NCBI RefSeq assembly: GCF_013359945.1 | Contig: NZ_JABWCS010000221.1 | Coordinates: 310,001 to 374,000, forward strand | Length of the DNA stretch: 64,000 nucleotides | Reading direction: 5' to 3' | From: Paenibacillus agri | Lineage (GTDB): Bacteria > Bacillota > Bacilli > Paenibacillales > Paenibacillaceae | Shown: one piece after another, positions 50,236 to 58,906 of the stretch | How positions within the stretch are numbered: the first letter of the stretch is position 1 | Layout: each line of letters opens with the position of its first letter | Notes under the pieces: model-generated | Seen by the model: the letters and a program-made list of their open reading frames with translations, nothing else | Told to the model about the DNA's origin: nothing | Databases searched by the model: none | Program-made: the position numbers and the translations under genes

Positions 50236-51906
50236 TTACACCTCAATAATGATCGGCAGGATCATCGGTCGCCGTTTGGTCTTTTCATACAGGAATTTAC
50301 CCAGGACATCTTTGATCGTCTGCTTCATGATATTCCATTGGCCAAGATCGGCTTTGTGCATTTTATGCAGCGTGTCCGTGACCAATTGATTGATTTCGTC
50401 CATTAGCGTTTCCGAGTTGCGGATATAGATGAACCCTCTGGAAATGGTATCGGGGCTGTTCAGCAGCCGTCCATCGGTCTGGCTAAGTGTAATGACTGTG
50501 ATCAGGATCCCGTCAGCCGAGAGCTGTCGCCGGTCGCGCAGCACTACATTGCCAATATCCCCGATGCCCAGACCGTCGACGAGGATTTGCCCTGCGGTTA
50601 GTTTTTTGCCGGACTGTCTGACAGTCCCCCCCGCAGCTTCAACAATGTCGCCATTTTTGAGAATGAAAATTTTCTCAGGATTTACACCTACCGCCTCGGC
50701 CAACAGGCTGTGATGATGAAGCATACGGTACTCCCCGTGCACCGGAATAAAGTATTCCGGTTTCATAAGGGTCAGCATCAGTTTCAGTTCTTCCTGGCTG
50801 CCATGTCCGGATACGTGAAGCTCGCTGCGGGAGCCATAGATGACCCGTGCACCCAGCATATATAAGTTGTCTACAATTCGGGCGACATTCCGTTCATTAC
50901 CGGGTATTGGATTGGCAGCGATCAGTACGGTGTCCCCGGCTTGAATCTCCATCAGCCGATTGCTGGAGTTCGCCAGACGGGATAAGGCCGCCATGGGTTC
51001 ACCCTGACTTCCTGTACATAAGACGGCACATTGTTCAGGCGGTAGATCGGCAGCCTCTGCAGGCTCTATCAACATGCCATCCGGAATGTCCAAATATCCT
51101 AATTCTTGGGCTACGCCGACCACAGCCACCATGCTCCTGCCTAGCAGAGTGAGCTTACGCCCTGTATGATGAGCAGCATCCACAACCTGTTGCAGACGAT
51201 GCACATTGGAGGCGAAGGTGGAGACAAAGATTCTTTGTTCAGCATTCTTAAACGCTTCTTCCATATGTGATCCTACCAGTCTTTCGGACGGAGTAAAGCC
51301 AGGGCGCTCAGCATTGGTGCTTTCCGAAAGCAGGATTTTAACACCCTTTTTGCCGATTTCAGCCATTCTGTGCAGATCAGGGTATGGTTTGTTGACCGGT
51401 GTCATATCAAATTTGAAGTCTCCGGTATGTACGACGGTTCCTTCGGGAGTATCGAATACAACCCCGAGACAATCCGGGATACTGTGATTAGTGTTGAAAA
51501 AGGTAGTGGTGATGGTGCCAAAGTCCAGGGTCGAATCCGCATCAATGCAGTGCAGGCTCGTCTGCCGCAGAAGGCCATGCTCCTTCAGCTTGTTTTCTAT
51601 CAAGCCTAGTGTCAAGCGGGAAGCATAGATCGGAATGTTCAGTTGCTTCAGCAGATAAGGGATGCCGCCAATATGATCTTCATGTCCGTGAGTCACGACC
51701 AGTCCTCGTACCTTATCTATATTGTTCAGCAAGTAGCTGACATCAGGAATGATCAGGTCGATGCCTAGCAGACTTTCATCGGGAAATTTGGCACCACAAT
51801 CGATAACAATAATATCATCGGCATACTGCACGAGGTACATGTTCTTGCCGATCTCATTGACGCCGCCTAATGCAGCGATCCAGAGCCGTTCTCCTGACAT
51901 TTTCAC
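50236..51906 (-). CDS. Ribonuclease J
   Basis: A 556-residue beta-CASP metallo-beta-lactamase RNase with both 5'-3' exo- and endonuclease activity in mRNA turnover and rRNA maturation. The zinc motif VTHGHEDHIGG (about 75-85), NTNHSIPDCLGV and VHTGDFKFD are in place. The CASP region has SRSELHVSGHGSQEELKLML, and the C-terminal domain is complete. The GTG at 51906 (VKMSGERLW) is preferred over the ATG two codons later because GGGGGG sits 8 nt before it. RnjA and RnjB cannot be told apart by eye. Single gene. Confidence 0.92.
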   Translation of the reverse strand: MKMSGERLWIAALGGVNEIGKNMYLVQYADDIIVIDCGAKFPDESLLGIDLIIPDVSYLLNNIDKVRGLVVTHGHEDHIGGIPYLLKQLNIPIYASRLTLGLIENKLKEHGLLRQTSLHCIDADSTLDFGTITTTFFNTNHSIPDCLGVVFDTPEGTVVHTGDFKFDMTPVNKPYPDLHRMAEIGKKGVKILLSESTNAERPGFTPSERLVGSHMEEAFKNAEQRIFVSTFASNVHRLQQVVDAAHHTGRKLTLLGRSMVAVVGVAQELGYLDIPDGMLIEPAEAADLPPEQCAVLCTGSQGEPMAALSRLANSSNRLMEIQAGDTVLIAANPIPGNERNVARIVDNLYMLGARVIYGSRSELHVSGHGSQEELKLMLTLMKPEYFIPVHGEYRMLHHHSLLAEAVGVNPEKIFILKNGDIVEAAGGTVRQSGKKLTAGQILVDGLGIGDIGNVVLRDRRQLSADGILITVITLSQTDGRLLNSPDTISRGFIYIRNSETLMDEINQLVTDTLHKMHKADLGQWNIMKQTIKDVLGKFLYEKTKRRPMILPIIIEV

Positions 51907-52108
51907 AGGCAGTTCCCCCCAACTGAATTTACCTATATTATGGATGAAAACCATGGGGATTATCCTGTTATGAAAAAAAACATCTTTTTAGCATGAAAAT
52001 GCACCTCAGCTGTTTAAGAGTAAGGCATACGGGTTAATAAAGAAGAAAGCAGCCAATGTATGGACATGTTGACAGGGAAAAGATTACGGAAGGGAGGATG
52101 AATCCAGC

Positions 52109-52267
52109 ATGAATATGACAGTACATAGTCTTATGGCTTTCAATCATCAGTATTTCAGGCCTCAACCCGTGGCCAATTCCAAGCAGAAGAGAGCGGACGA
52201 GAAGATGGTCGTCTTCCGTGACGTACTGAAGGAGAAGATGAGATCGGGCAGTGGTCTCAAAAAGTGA
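52109..52267 (+). CDS. Small basic hypothetical protein (52 aa)
   Basis: A 52-codon reading frame starting MNMTVHSLMAFNHQYF and ending in SGLKK. The C-terminal half is Lys/Arg-rich and helical. AGGGAGG lies about 11 nt before the ATG; a second ATG at 52115 has less suitable spacing. A strong terminator follows 31 nt after the stop, so it looks like a complete transcription unit divergent from RNase J. I do not recognise the family and other explanations are possible. Confidence 0.45.
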   Translation: MNMTVHSLMAFNHQYFRPQPVANSKQKRADEKMVVFRDVLKEKMRSGSGLKK

Positions 52268-52298
52268 CATTCAGGCAACTCAACATAGCGCTACATAG

Positions 52299-52344
52299 AA
52301 AAGCCGGACGCATGACCCTCTGAGGTCCTGTCGCCCGGCTTTTT
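52299..52344 (+). terminator. Terminator after small ORF
   Basis: A stem AAAAGCCGG / CCGGCTTTT with inner pairing GACC/GGTC and a T-run after it. Confidence 0.8.
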
Positions 52345-52360
52345 AGATTTTTTATAAAGT

Positions 52361-52482
52361 TGAATCAATTTCATAATACGGATTTCAATCCGAATAGGTA
52401 CAATATCAAGTTATACCTAAACCATGTACAACTTGATATCGATGATTAGACGCTCACTTATGGATTTATGAAATTGATTCAG
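52361..52482. repeat. Nested palindromic element at the catalase 3' end
   Basis: A perfect 16-bp inverted repeat, TGAATCAATTTCATAA (52361-52376) and TTATGAAATTGATTCA (52467-52482), flanks an inner inverted repeat around 52402-52415 and 52427-52440 (ATATCAAGTTATAC / GTACAACTTGATAT, one mismatch). A small GGATT/AATCC hairpin lies near 52380. It overlaps no gene and ends 12 nt before the catalase stop. Confidence 0.75.
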
Positions 52483-52493
52483 TGGTCAGCGTC

Positions 52494-53393
52494 TTATCGG
52501 ATATTAGCGGCCTGCTGCAACCTGGCGGCAATCGCTTTGAAATCTTCTTCTGAGATGCCAGGGGCAAATTCTTCCGGCACTTCAGGTGCCTCAGCAATCG
52601 GATACCCCTTAGGTGAACCTTCTATAACTTCAAGCGGCTGTCCGTCTTCGGGATGAGTTCCCTTCCAGATCTGCTTGATCGCTGTGAAATCCCCGTCGCT
52701 GTTCGTATACAGCTTGGTGTGAAGGCTTTTCTCCTCATACTTTCGTGTTTCGTTGAATGCCTTGTTGCTGAGGGAGGGGATCGGCACCAGTTTGCTGACA
52801 TCCACACCGGTAGCTACCTCCAGCGCTTTGGCATAGGCCACGACATGCACCCCGCCGCGGACTAGCAAGTATCCGACAACCTCCCGTGCAGCAGGGTGAT
52901 CGGTCATTTCATAGACCTTCATTTTGTGAGCACGTGCTCCACACTCCAGGAAGAAATTATGCAGCAAATCGAGAATCAGATTCCCGCTATTGAACACATA
53001 TTCTCCACTCCAGGGGCGGCCCATGGAATCAATGGGGAGCGCGGACTGTGCACCGGCTAGTCCAAAGTAAGAATTTCGGATATCTTTCAACGGATTTAGC
53101 GGCGTTTGGTCTGGTTCTTTATATTTCGTGGAGCCGCACAGACACTTATTAACAGCATGGGCAACCAGTTCGACATGGCCCAGTTCTTCTGCAGTGATGC
53201 TCGTAACCAGATCGTAGAAGGGTTTGAGCTTTTTTTTGCTCCGGAAGTTGAAGGATTGGAACAGGTAGTTGTTCAAGGTCGACATCTCGCCGAATTTCCC
53301 GCCCATTAGTTCCTGAACCGCAGCAGCGGCATTGGGATCGGGGCGTTCTACCTCCGGAATCTCAATGGCAATCTCGTCAAAACGTTTAAACAT
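52494..53393 (-). CDS. Manganese-containing catalase
   Basis: A 299-residue di-manganese catalase of the ferritin-like family, which breaks down hydrogen peroxide. Metal-binding residues are visible in GGKFGEMSTLNNYLFQSF (Glu), TAEELGHVELV (Glu and His), LECGARAHKMKVYE (Glu) and RGGVHVVAYAKA (His). The start MFKRFDEIAIEIPE at 53393 follows GAGGTG; an in-frame ATG 15 nt upstream adds only MRCWP and is unlikely. The C-terminal tail is Pro/Glu-rich. In Bacillus such proteins are spore or stress catalases. Confidence 0.9.
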   Translation of the reverse strand: MFKRFDEIAIEIPEVERPDPNAAAAVQELMGGKFGEMSTLNNYLFQSFNFRSKKKLKPFYDLVTSITAEELGHVELVAHAVNKCLCGSTKYKEPDQTPLNPLKDIRNSYFGLAGAQSALPIDSMGRPWSGEYVFNSGNLILDLLHNFFLECGARAHKMKVYEMTDHPAAREVVGYLLVRGGVHVVAYAKALEVATGVDVSKLVPIPSLSNKAFNETRKYEEKSLHTKLYTNSDGDFTAIKQIWKGTHPEDGQPLEVIEGSPKGYPIAEAPEVPEEFAPGISEEDFKAIAARLQQAANIR

Positions 53394-53546
53394 AGGCCAG
53401 CACCTCATTATCAGTTGAATTTGCCAAAAGCGGCATTCATCGCTCTTAGTGTCTCCAACCGTGGGGAACTATACCCGGATTCTCCGAATAAGCGCCTTGC
53501 ACCACTGTTGCACAATTCTTATTTCAGATGTGATTGCAGTCAGTCT

Positions 53547-53759
53547 CTAAGGTCTGACCTCAAAGAACTGGCAGTTCGAACGGGAATAATAGGTCAAGTC
53601 GCTGACCCGGGATTGAATGACTACGTCGGAATCCGTGAAGCGGACAATGAAGCCGCCGGAATTCACCAGATGATCATCCTGGAAGACGCGCACAGGGTAC
53701 TGGCGATCTACGGCTTCCTGCAGGTCAATATCCGTAAATAGAGGACGATTAATAGGCAT
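53547..53759 (-). CDS. Small hypothetical protein upstream of catalase
   Basis: A 70-residue protein starting MPINRPLFTDIDLQEAVDRQ and predicted mostly beta-strand (YPVRVFQDDHLVNSGGFIV...VIQSRVS). The strand pattern looks vaguely like short Sm or DUF2642-type barrels, but I cannot assign it. GGAGAG lies 7 nt before the ATG on the minus strand, so translation is likely. It precedes the catalase gene by about 150 nt in the same direction and may be co-transcribed with it. Confidence 0.55.
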   Translation of the reverse strand: MPINRPLFTDIDLQEAVDRQYPVRVFQDDHLVNSGGFIVRFTDSDVVIQSRVSDLTYYSRSNCQFFEVRP

Positions 53760-53921
53760 GTTGAAACTCTCCTTTATTAATAAACATAAATATAATTCTA
53801 TACCTTATAGAAGTAAAAATAGTATACCTGTCCTCCGGCCATAAATCCAATAGAACACCACCATCGGTTAATGATTTGAACTTAGCGTGTTGGGTTGGCC
53901 GCGTGACGTCCCCGGCTGGAA

Positions 53922-53937
53922 TATGACATATGTCATA
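53922..53937. promoter_or_regulatory. Putative DesR operator upstream of des
   Basis: A perfect 16-bp palindrome, TATGACATATGTCATA, centred about 65 nt before the probable des transcription start, with a second half-site ATGACA at 53967-53972. DesR binding upstream of B. subtilis des at about -28 to -77 is established knowledge, so the position fits. Identification as DesR-bound is inference. Confidence 0.6.
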
Positions 53938-53959
53938 CTGCCTACTTGATGTTTGTGTC

Positions 53960-53988
53960 TTAAAGGATGACACTGTCTCCTCTATACT
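53960..53988 (+). promoter_or_regulatory. Promoter of des, weak -35
   Basis: TTAAAG (53960-53965), a 17-nt spacer and TATACT (53983-53988). The poor -35 box fits a gene that needs an activator. Confidence 0.5.
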
Positions 53989-54039
53989 TAGTAGCAGAAG
54001 TGTTTCCCCAGCGGGATACATCAAGGAGGAACGACGACC

Positions 54040-55104
54040 ATGCGCAAAGATCAGTCAGCCCAGCTCGCCAGCCTAAAAAAAAGTGTAGCTCCTTATGAGA
54101 AAACGGATCGTACACGAAGTATAAAGCAGCTTATAAATACGCTGTTACCGCTTGTAGTATTATGGTGCAGCGCCTACTTTAGCCTGTCTGTATCCTATTG
54201 GCTTACATTGTTGTTTGCAATCCCAGCCGCAGGCTTCGTGATTCGAACATTTATCATTTTTCATGACTGCTGCCATGGCTCGTTCTTCAAAAGCCGCCGG
54301 GCCAACGATATCGTAGGTACCATTACCGGCATTCTGACACTGGTTCCTTACCGGCAGTGGAAGCATAGCCATTCTATCCACCATGCAACCAGCAGCAACC
54401 TCGACAAAAGAGGGATTGGCGACATCTGGATCATGACCGTGAATGAATATACTGAGGCCTCTTCATGGAAGCGGCTGTACTACCGGATTTACCGTAACCC
54501 GATTGTTATGTTCGGCATTGGACCGATCGCTGTGTTCTTGCTCCAATACCGGTTTAACGCCAAGGGAGCCAAGCGCAAAGAGCGGATGAACACGTACCTC
54601 ACTAATGTCTCGCTTGTTGTGCTGTACGGTGTGCTTATTTGGGCCATTGGCTGGCCGGCATTCCTGCTGGTGCAACTGCCTATCGTCTTTGTATCCGGCT
54701 TCCTCGGAATCTGGCTGTTCTATGTACAGCACCAGTTCGAAGACTCCTACTTCGAGAACGAAGACGAGTGGAGCTATGTGAAAGCTGCGGTAGAAGGAAG
54801 TTCTTACTACAAGCTGCCGAAGCTGCTGCAATGGATTACCGGCAATATCGGCTTCCATCATGTACATCATTTAAGCCCGAAGGTGCCTAACTATAATCTG
54901 GAACAAGTGCATAACTCAACTCCACCATTGCAAAAGGCGACTACGATTACGATCGGCACCAGTCTCAAAGCCATTCATTTCCGTCTGTGGGATGAGGAGA
55001 ATAAAGGCTTCGTGAGCTTCAAGGAGATGAAGGCCAGACTGCGTAATCCCAAGCGTGTCGCAGAAGTGTTAACTGTGCATAAACCGACTCTTCAGGGAGA
55101 TTGA
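54040..55104 (+). CDS. des: Membrane fatty acid desaturase Des
   Basis: A 354-residue integral membrane di-iron acyl-lipid desaturase. All three histidine boxes are present: HDCCHGS, HSIHHATS and GFHHVHHLSP. Four to six membrane helices surround them. In B. subtilis Des introduces a cis double bond into existing phospholipid acyl chains after cold shock. GGAGG occurs about 10 nt before the ATG. It is followed by desK and desR, giving the known des-desK-desR order. Confidence 0.92.
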   Translation: MRKDQSAQLASLKKSVAPYEKTDRTRSIKQLINTLLPLVVLWCSAYFSLSVSYWLTLLFAIPAAGFVIRTFIIFHDCCHGSFFKSRRANDIVGTITGILTLVPYRQWKHSHSIHHATSSNLDKRGIGDIWIMTVNEYTEASSWKRLYYRIYRNPIVMFGIGPIAVFLLQYRFNAKGAKRKERMNTYLTNVSLVVLYGVLIWAIGWPAFLLVQLPIVFVSGFLGIWLFYVQHQFEDSYFENEDEWSYVKAAVEGSSYYKLPKLLQWITGNIGFHHVHHLSPKVPNYNLEQVHNSTPPLQKATTITIGTSLKAIHFRLWDEENKGFVSFKEMKARLRNPKRVAEVLTVHKPTLQGD

Positions 55105-55240
55105 ACACTATACCCAAGGAAGTACAGAGCCGAAGATCATTGTTCGGTGCTGTTCTTCCTTTTGTTTTCCCTTTGAAGCGATACTTGTCAAGTTTGTGCT
55201 AATATAAGGATGAACAACTTTGATCAAAAGGATGGCAGAT

Positions 55241-56377
55241 ATGCAGAAATGGTATTCTATTTTTCATAAAAGCACCGGACTCAGCCCTTATGTGTGGGTC
55301 GTCTTTTACATTCTTCCGTTCTATTTCATTTTCCGGTCTTCTTCCACCTATCAAGTGGTATCCGGCATCGTCATGATCATGCTGTTCTTTGTGTGCTATG
55401 TACTATCCTTTATTTCAAAAGGCTGGCTGGTGTACTTCTGGACAAGCGTGCAAATAGTGGTTTCAATTACGATGACGCTATTGTTTGGCTATGTGTATTT
55501 TGCGCTGTTTCTGGCGTTCTTTATCGGAAATATCCAGAACAGGGTCGGATTCTTCACGCTATATTCCATTCATCTGTTAACCACCATTGTGTCCATCAAC
55601 TACGTGCTGCTCTCGCGCAATCCCGTATTTATCAGCCAATTGCCATTTGTGCTGGTTAGTATGATCGCGGTTGTGCTGCTGCCCGTTACCACCTATAACC
55701 GCAATAATCAGGACAAGCTGCAGGGCCAATTGGAGGATGCCAACAAACGTATCTCCGAACTAGTGAAGCTTGAGGAGCGGCAGCGGATTGCCCGTGATCT
55801 GCATGACACCTTGGGACAAAAGCTTTCCCTGATCGGGCTCAAGAGCGATCTCGCCAGCAAGCTGATTCATAAGAATCCTGCGCAGGCGGTGGTTGAAATA
55901 GGTGATGTGCGCCGAACGGCACGGAGTGCCCTGAAGGAAGTGCGGGAGATGGTGACAGAGATGCGGGGGATCCGGCTGGAGGAAGAGTTAATACGTATCC
56001 GGCAGTTTCTTCAGGCGGCAGAGATCGATTTTCTGCTGGAGGGTAATCCGAAGCTAACCAATACTTCTCTCATTACGGAAAATGTGCTCAGCATGTGCAT
56101 TAAAGAAGCGGTCACCAATGTGGTGAAGCACAGTAATGCTATGGCATGCTGGATTATGATCCAGCCCTCGCGGACAGATCTGACAATCACTGTGAAGGAC
56201 AATGGAACGGGCATTTCTGGGGATAACATTTATTCTAAAGGACACGGCCTGCAGGGCATGAGAGAGCGGCTTGAATTTGTTAACGGTACGATGGATATTG
56301 TGAAGGGCGGAGGAACCACCCTTGTGATAAGAGTTCCCAATGCATTCAAACAACCGGTGAAGGAGGAGACGACATGA
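55241..56377 (+). CDS. desK: Membrane-thickness sensor histidine kinase DesK
   Basis: A 378-residue kinase. Five hydrophobic segments lie in the first 150 residues, followed by a coiled linker and the HisKA_3 dimerisation domain with LEERQRIARDLHDTLGQ (phosphorylated His near 195). The ATP domain has VTNVVKHSN, DNGTGI and GHGLQGMRER motifs. The start at 55241 (MQKWYSIFHK) lines up with the length of B. subtilis DesK before its first helix; the earlier TTG at 55220 and ATG at 55232 are less likely. DesK becomes a kinase when the membrane is rigid. Overlaps desR in ATGA. Confidence 0.9.
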   Translation: MQKWYSIFHKSTGLSPYVWVVFYILPFYFIFRSSSTYQVVSGIVMIMLFFVCYVLSFISKGWLVYFWTSVQIVVSITMTLLFGYVYFALFLAFFIGNIQNRVGFFTLYSIHLLTTIVSINYVLLSRNPVFISQLPFVLVSMIAVVLLPVTTYNRNNQDKLQGQLEDANKRISELVKLEERQRIARDLHDTLGQKLSLIGLKSDLASKLIHKNPAQAVVEIGDVRRTARSALKEVREMVTEMRGIRLEEELIRIRQFLQAAEIDFLLEGNPKLTNTSLITENVLSMCIKEAVTNVVKHSNAMACWIMIQPSRTDLTITVKDNGTGISGDNIYSKGHGLQGMRERLEFVNGTMDIVKGGGTTLVIRVPNAFKQPVKEETT

Positions 56378-56976
56378 TAAAAATAGTAATTGCCGAGGAT
56401 CAACGTATGCTGCTAGGAGCGCTGGCTTCGCTGCTGGATCTGGAAGAGGATATGAAGGTGGTGGGGCGAGCGAGTAACGGCGAGGAAGCGGTGTCGCTGG
56501 TGCAGCTGCATAAACCGGATATTTGTATCATGGACATTGAGATGCCAGCGATGAGCGGCCTGGAAGCAGCGGAAGCGCTGAAGAATTCCGGCTGCAAGAC
56601 CATGATTCTGACCACCTTTGCGCGGGCGGGTTATTTTGAGCGTGCTGTGAAGGCTGGAGTCCATGCCTATCTGCTTAAGGATAGTCCAAGTGAAGAACTA
56701 GCCTCCTCCATTCGAAGTGTGATGGCCGGACGGCGGATGTATGCTCCTGAACTGATGGATCAGGCGTACGGCGGAGAGGTTAATCCCTTGACGGAACGGG
56801 AAAAGGAAGTGCTGGGTCTTATCGCTGATGGTAAGAACACCAAAGAAATCGCAAGTCAGCTGTTTATTACAACTGGCACGGTTCGAAATTATATTTCTGT
56901 CATTCTGGATAAGCTTGACGTGGGCAACCGGATCGAGGCGATTACCCGTTTTAAGGAAAAAGGCTGGTTCAAATGA
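56374..56976 (+). CDS. desR: Response regulator DesR
   Basis: A 200-residue NarL/FixJ-type regulator. The receiver domain has acidic pocket residues in VIAEDQRML and the phosphorylated Asp in KPDICIMDIEMPAMSG (Asp near 54). The C-terminal helix-turn-helix is in NPLTEREKEVLGLIADGKNT and FITTGTVRNYIS. Phosphorylated DesR dimerises and activates des. Coupled to desK by a 4-nt overlap. A terminator lies about 160 nt downstream. Confidence 0.92.
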   Translation: MIKIVIAEDQRMLLGALASLLDLEEDMKVVGRASNGEEAVSLVQLHKPDICIMDIEMPAMSGLEAAEALKNSGCKTMILTTFARAGYFERAVKAGVHAYLLKDSPSEELASSIRSVMAGRRMYAPELMDQAYGGEVNPLTEREKEVLGLIADGKNTKEIASQLFITTGTVRNYISVILDKLDVGNRIEAITRFKEKGWFK

Positions 56977-57436
56977 AAGAACCGGCATTGCAACTGAGGC
57001 TCGCTACTGACGCTAGCGAAGCCGTCCGGCCCAGAGAAACATTATATGTAGTCGGAGCACAGCTGCATTTGTCAACGCTGAAAACTCTCAATGAGTAGGA
57101 ACTTCAAGCTTAACTTAATAATATAAGTAAGTTAAATATGAGGATACCTTCGTAGTATGGTGCTACGAGGGTGTCCTTTTTGCGTTCTGTCCTGTAGACT
57201 AGCATGCCCCTATTCTTAATTGTTGACATACAGTATATCTTCCTTCATCTTTGCACGGTTATCCCTCTCAAATAAGTCTAAGTGCTTAGATTTGCTGAGA
57301 CAGATTAACCACTTTATCTATAGGTCTTCCTGCTCGGATTGGAACATATAATTCTTTTTGATATGATAATATGCAAACATGTGATCTTATCTACTATCAT
57401 ATCTCATATCTGTTCGTAACAGGGAGGAATCATATT
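56977..57436. other. Intergenic region between desR and SWIM operon
   Basis: 460 nt with the desR terminator. A short 41-codon frame overlapping the desR stop was considered and rejected. No clear promoter for the SWIM operon was found, although one must lie in the A+T-rich part near 57200-57420. Confidence 0.5.
57140..57181 (+). terminator. Terminator of des-desK-desR
   Basis: The stem AGGATACC...CGTAG / CTACG..GGTGTCCT with a T-run after it. Confidence 0.88.
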
Positions 57437-58876
57437 TTGCTTGAACTTACTTCATCCTATGTGGATTCACTGGCCCCTAATGCGGCCGCCATCAAGAATG
57501 GGCAAGGGCTTGTGAAGAAGAAAAGCTTTGTGGAGCTGAACCGCTCGGAGAATGGTGAGCTGCTGTTTGGCCAATGCTCGGGTAGCGGCAAGTCCAATTA
57601 TGTCTGTTCGGTCGATTTTGTGGTTCCTGAGAAGCCGGTTGCCCGCTGCACCTGTCCCAGCCGTCAGTTTCCTTGCAAGCATGCCTTAGGACTGATGTAC
57701 GCCTATTGCGAAGGTCTGGAATTTCAGATTGCTCCCGTGCCGGAGGATATTCTTTCCAAACGCGAAAAAGTGGAAAAGCGGGAGGAGACAAAGGCGAAGC
57801 AGGCTGAGGAAGGTAGCGAACCGAAGCCTAAGAAGGTCAACAAATCTGCCCTGAAGAAAAAAATCACCGCCCAGCTGGAAGGGCTTGATGTGCTGGAGAA
57901 GCTGATCCTTTCGCTGATTCGCGGCGGACTTGCGACGATTGACAGCAAAACGATCAAGACGATCAATGAGCATGTGAAGCAGATGGGCAATTATTATCTG
58001 CCCGGTGCACAGAACGAGCTGCGCCGCTTTGCGTTGCTGCTGTCCAGGGGTCAGGATCATGAGGAGAGCTATACATATGCGGTGGAGCAATTAACCAGGC
58101 TGCATGCGTTTATCAAGAAGGGCCGGACCTATCTGACTGCCAAGCAGGAGGACCCTGAATTGGCCCGTGACCATGAATCCACCATCGAGGAATGGCTGGG
58201 GCATGCCTGGCAGCTCGCGGAGCTGAAGGAGGTTGGACTCGTGACAGAGGGAGCAGAGCTGCTTCAGCTTGCTTTTTATAGTTATGATGACGCTGCCCGT
58301 CAGGAATATGTGGATCTTGGATACTGGCTGGAGCAGGCCACAGGAGACATTCACAGAACTGTGCAATACCGGCCATATAAGGCTGCCAAGCATTTGCGGG
58401 AGGACGACAGCTTCTTTGAAGTGGCGCAGCTTCCTCTATTGTACCGTTATCCAGGACAAATGAACGTCCGGGTCCGCTATGACGAGATGCTGCCGAGGGC
58501 TGTAACTGGTGCTGACCTGGCCGCTGTCTCGGCCAACGCGCAGCGTTCCTATGCGGAAGCTTTGAAGAAAGCGAAGAACGAATTGAAGAATCCGCTTGGA
58601 GAAAAGAATCCTGTCCTGCTGTTACATGCCGCAAGGCTGGGTCAGACGGAGGGCGGGCAATACACGCTGACGGATGAATCCGGACAGCATCTGGTGTTGG
58701 AGAACATTCCGTCCTTGCCACAGGGCACGACAGAACTGCTGCCGTACCTTGCGCCTGAATGGCAGGAGGATATTGCTGTTCTTGTCATGCTCGAACATTT
58801 GTCTGACCAAGGACGCCTCGTTGCCCAGCCGCTCACCGTTATCAACGATGCCGGGATAACCCGACTTTTATACTAA
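57437..58876 (+). CDS. SWIM zinc finger protein, first gene of MoxR operon
   Basis: About 479 residues. The SWIM zinc-binding motif is in ARCTCPSRQFPCKHALGLMYAY (C-x-C-x6-C-x-H, about 71-84; split in the sequence), a domain that binds DNA or proteins. A Lys/Glu-rich coiled linker follows (about 108-145), then a helical region to the end. It lies 30 nt before the HEAT-like gene, so it is in one operon with the AAA+ ATPase. TTG at 57437 is chosen because GGGAGG lies about 9 nt upstream. SWIM proteins are known companions of MoxR ATPase clusters, but their job is not defined. Confidence 0.8.
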   Translation: MLELTSSYVDSLAPNAAAIKNGQGLVKKKSFVELNRSENGELLFGQCSGSGKSNYVCSVDFVVPEKPVARCTCPSRQFPCKHALGLMYAYCEGLEFQIAPVPEDILSKREKVEKREETKAKQAEEGSEPKPKKVNKSALKKKITAQLEGLDVLEKLILSLIRGGLATIDSKTIKTINEHVKQMGNYYLPGAQNELRRFALLLSRGQDHEESYTYAVEQLTRLHAFIKKGRTYLTAKQEDPELARDHESTIEEWLGHAWQLAELKEVGLVTEGAELLQLAFYSYDDAARQEYVDLGYWLEQATGDIHRTVQYRPYKAAKHLREDDSFFEVAQLPLLYRYPGQMNVRVRYDEMLPRAVTGADLAAVSANAQRSYAEALKKAKNELKNPLGEKNPVLLLHAARLGQTEGGQYTLTDESGQHLVLENIPSLPQGTTELLPYLAPEWQEDIAVLVMLEHLSDQGRLVAQPLTVINDAGITRLLY

Positions 58877-58906
58877 TTATCCAAAATTACAATAGGGGGT
58901 TATCCC

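Noticed and set aside
53415..53741. A plus-strand frame opposite the small gene upstream of catalase
   Set aside because: The minus-strand frame has a good ribosome binding site and a typical composition; the plus-strand one does not.
56973..57098. A 41-codon frame starting in the desR stop (ATGA overlap)
   Set aside because: The overlap is attractive, but no good ribosome binding site is present, the sequence is not recognisable and it contains a non-coding-like hairpin. More likely chance.
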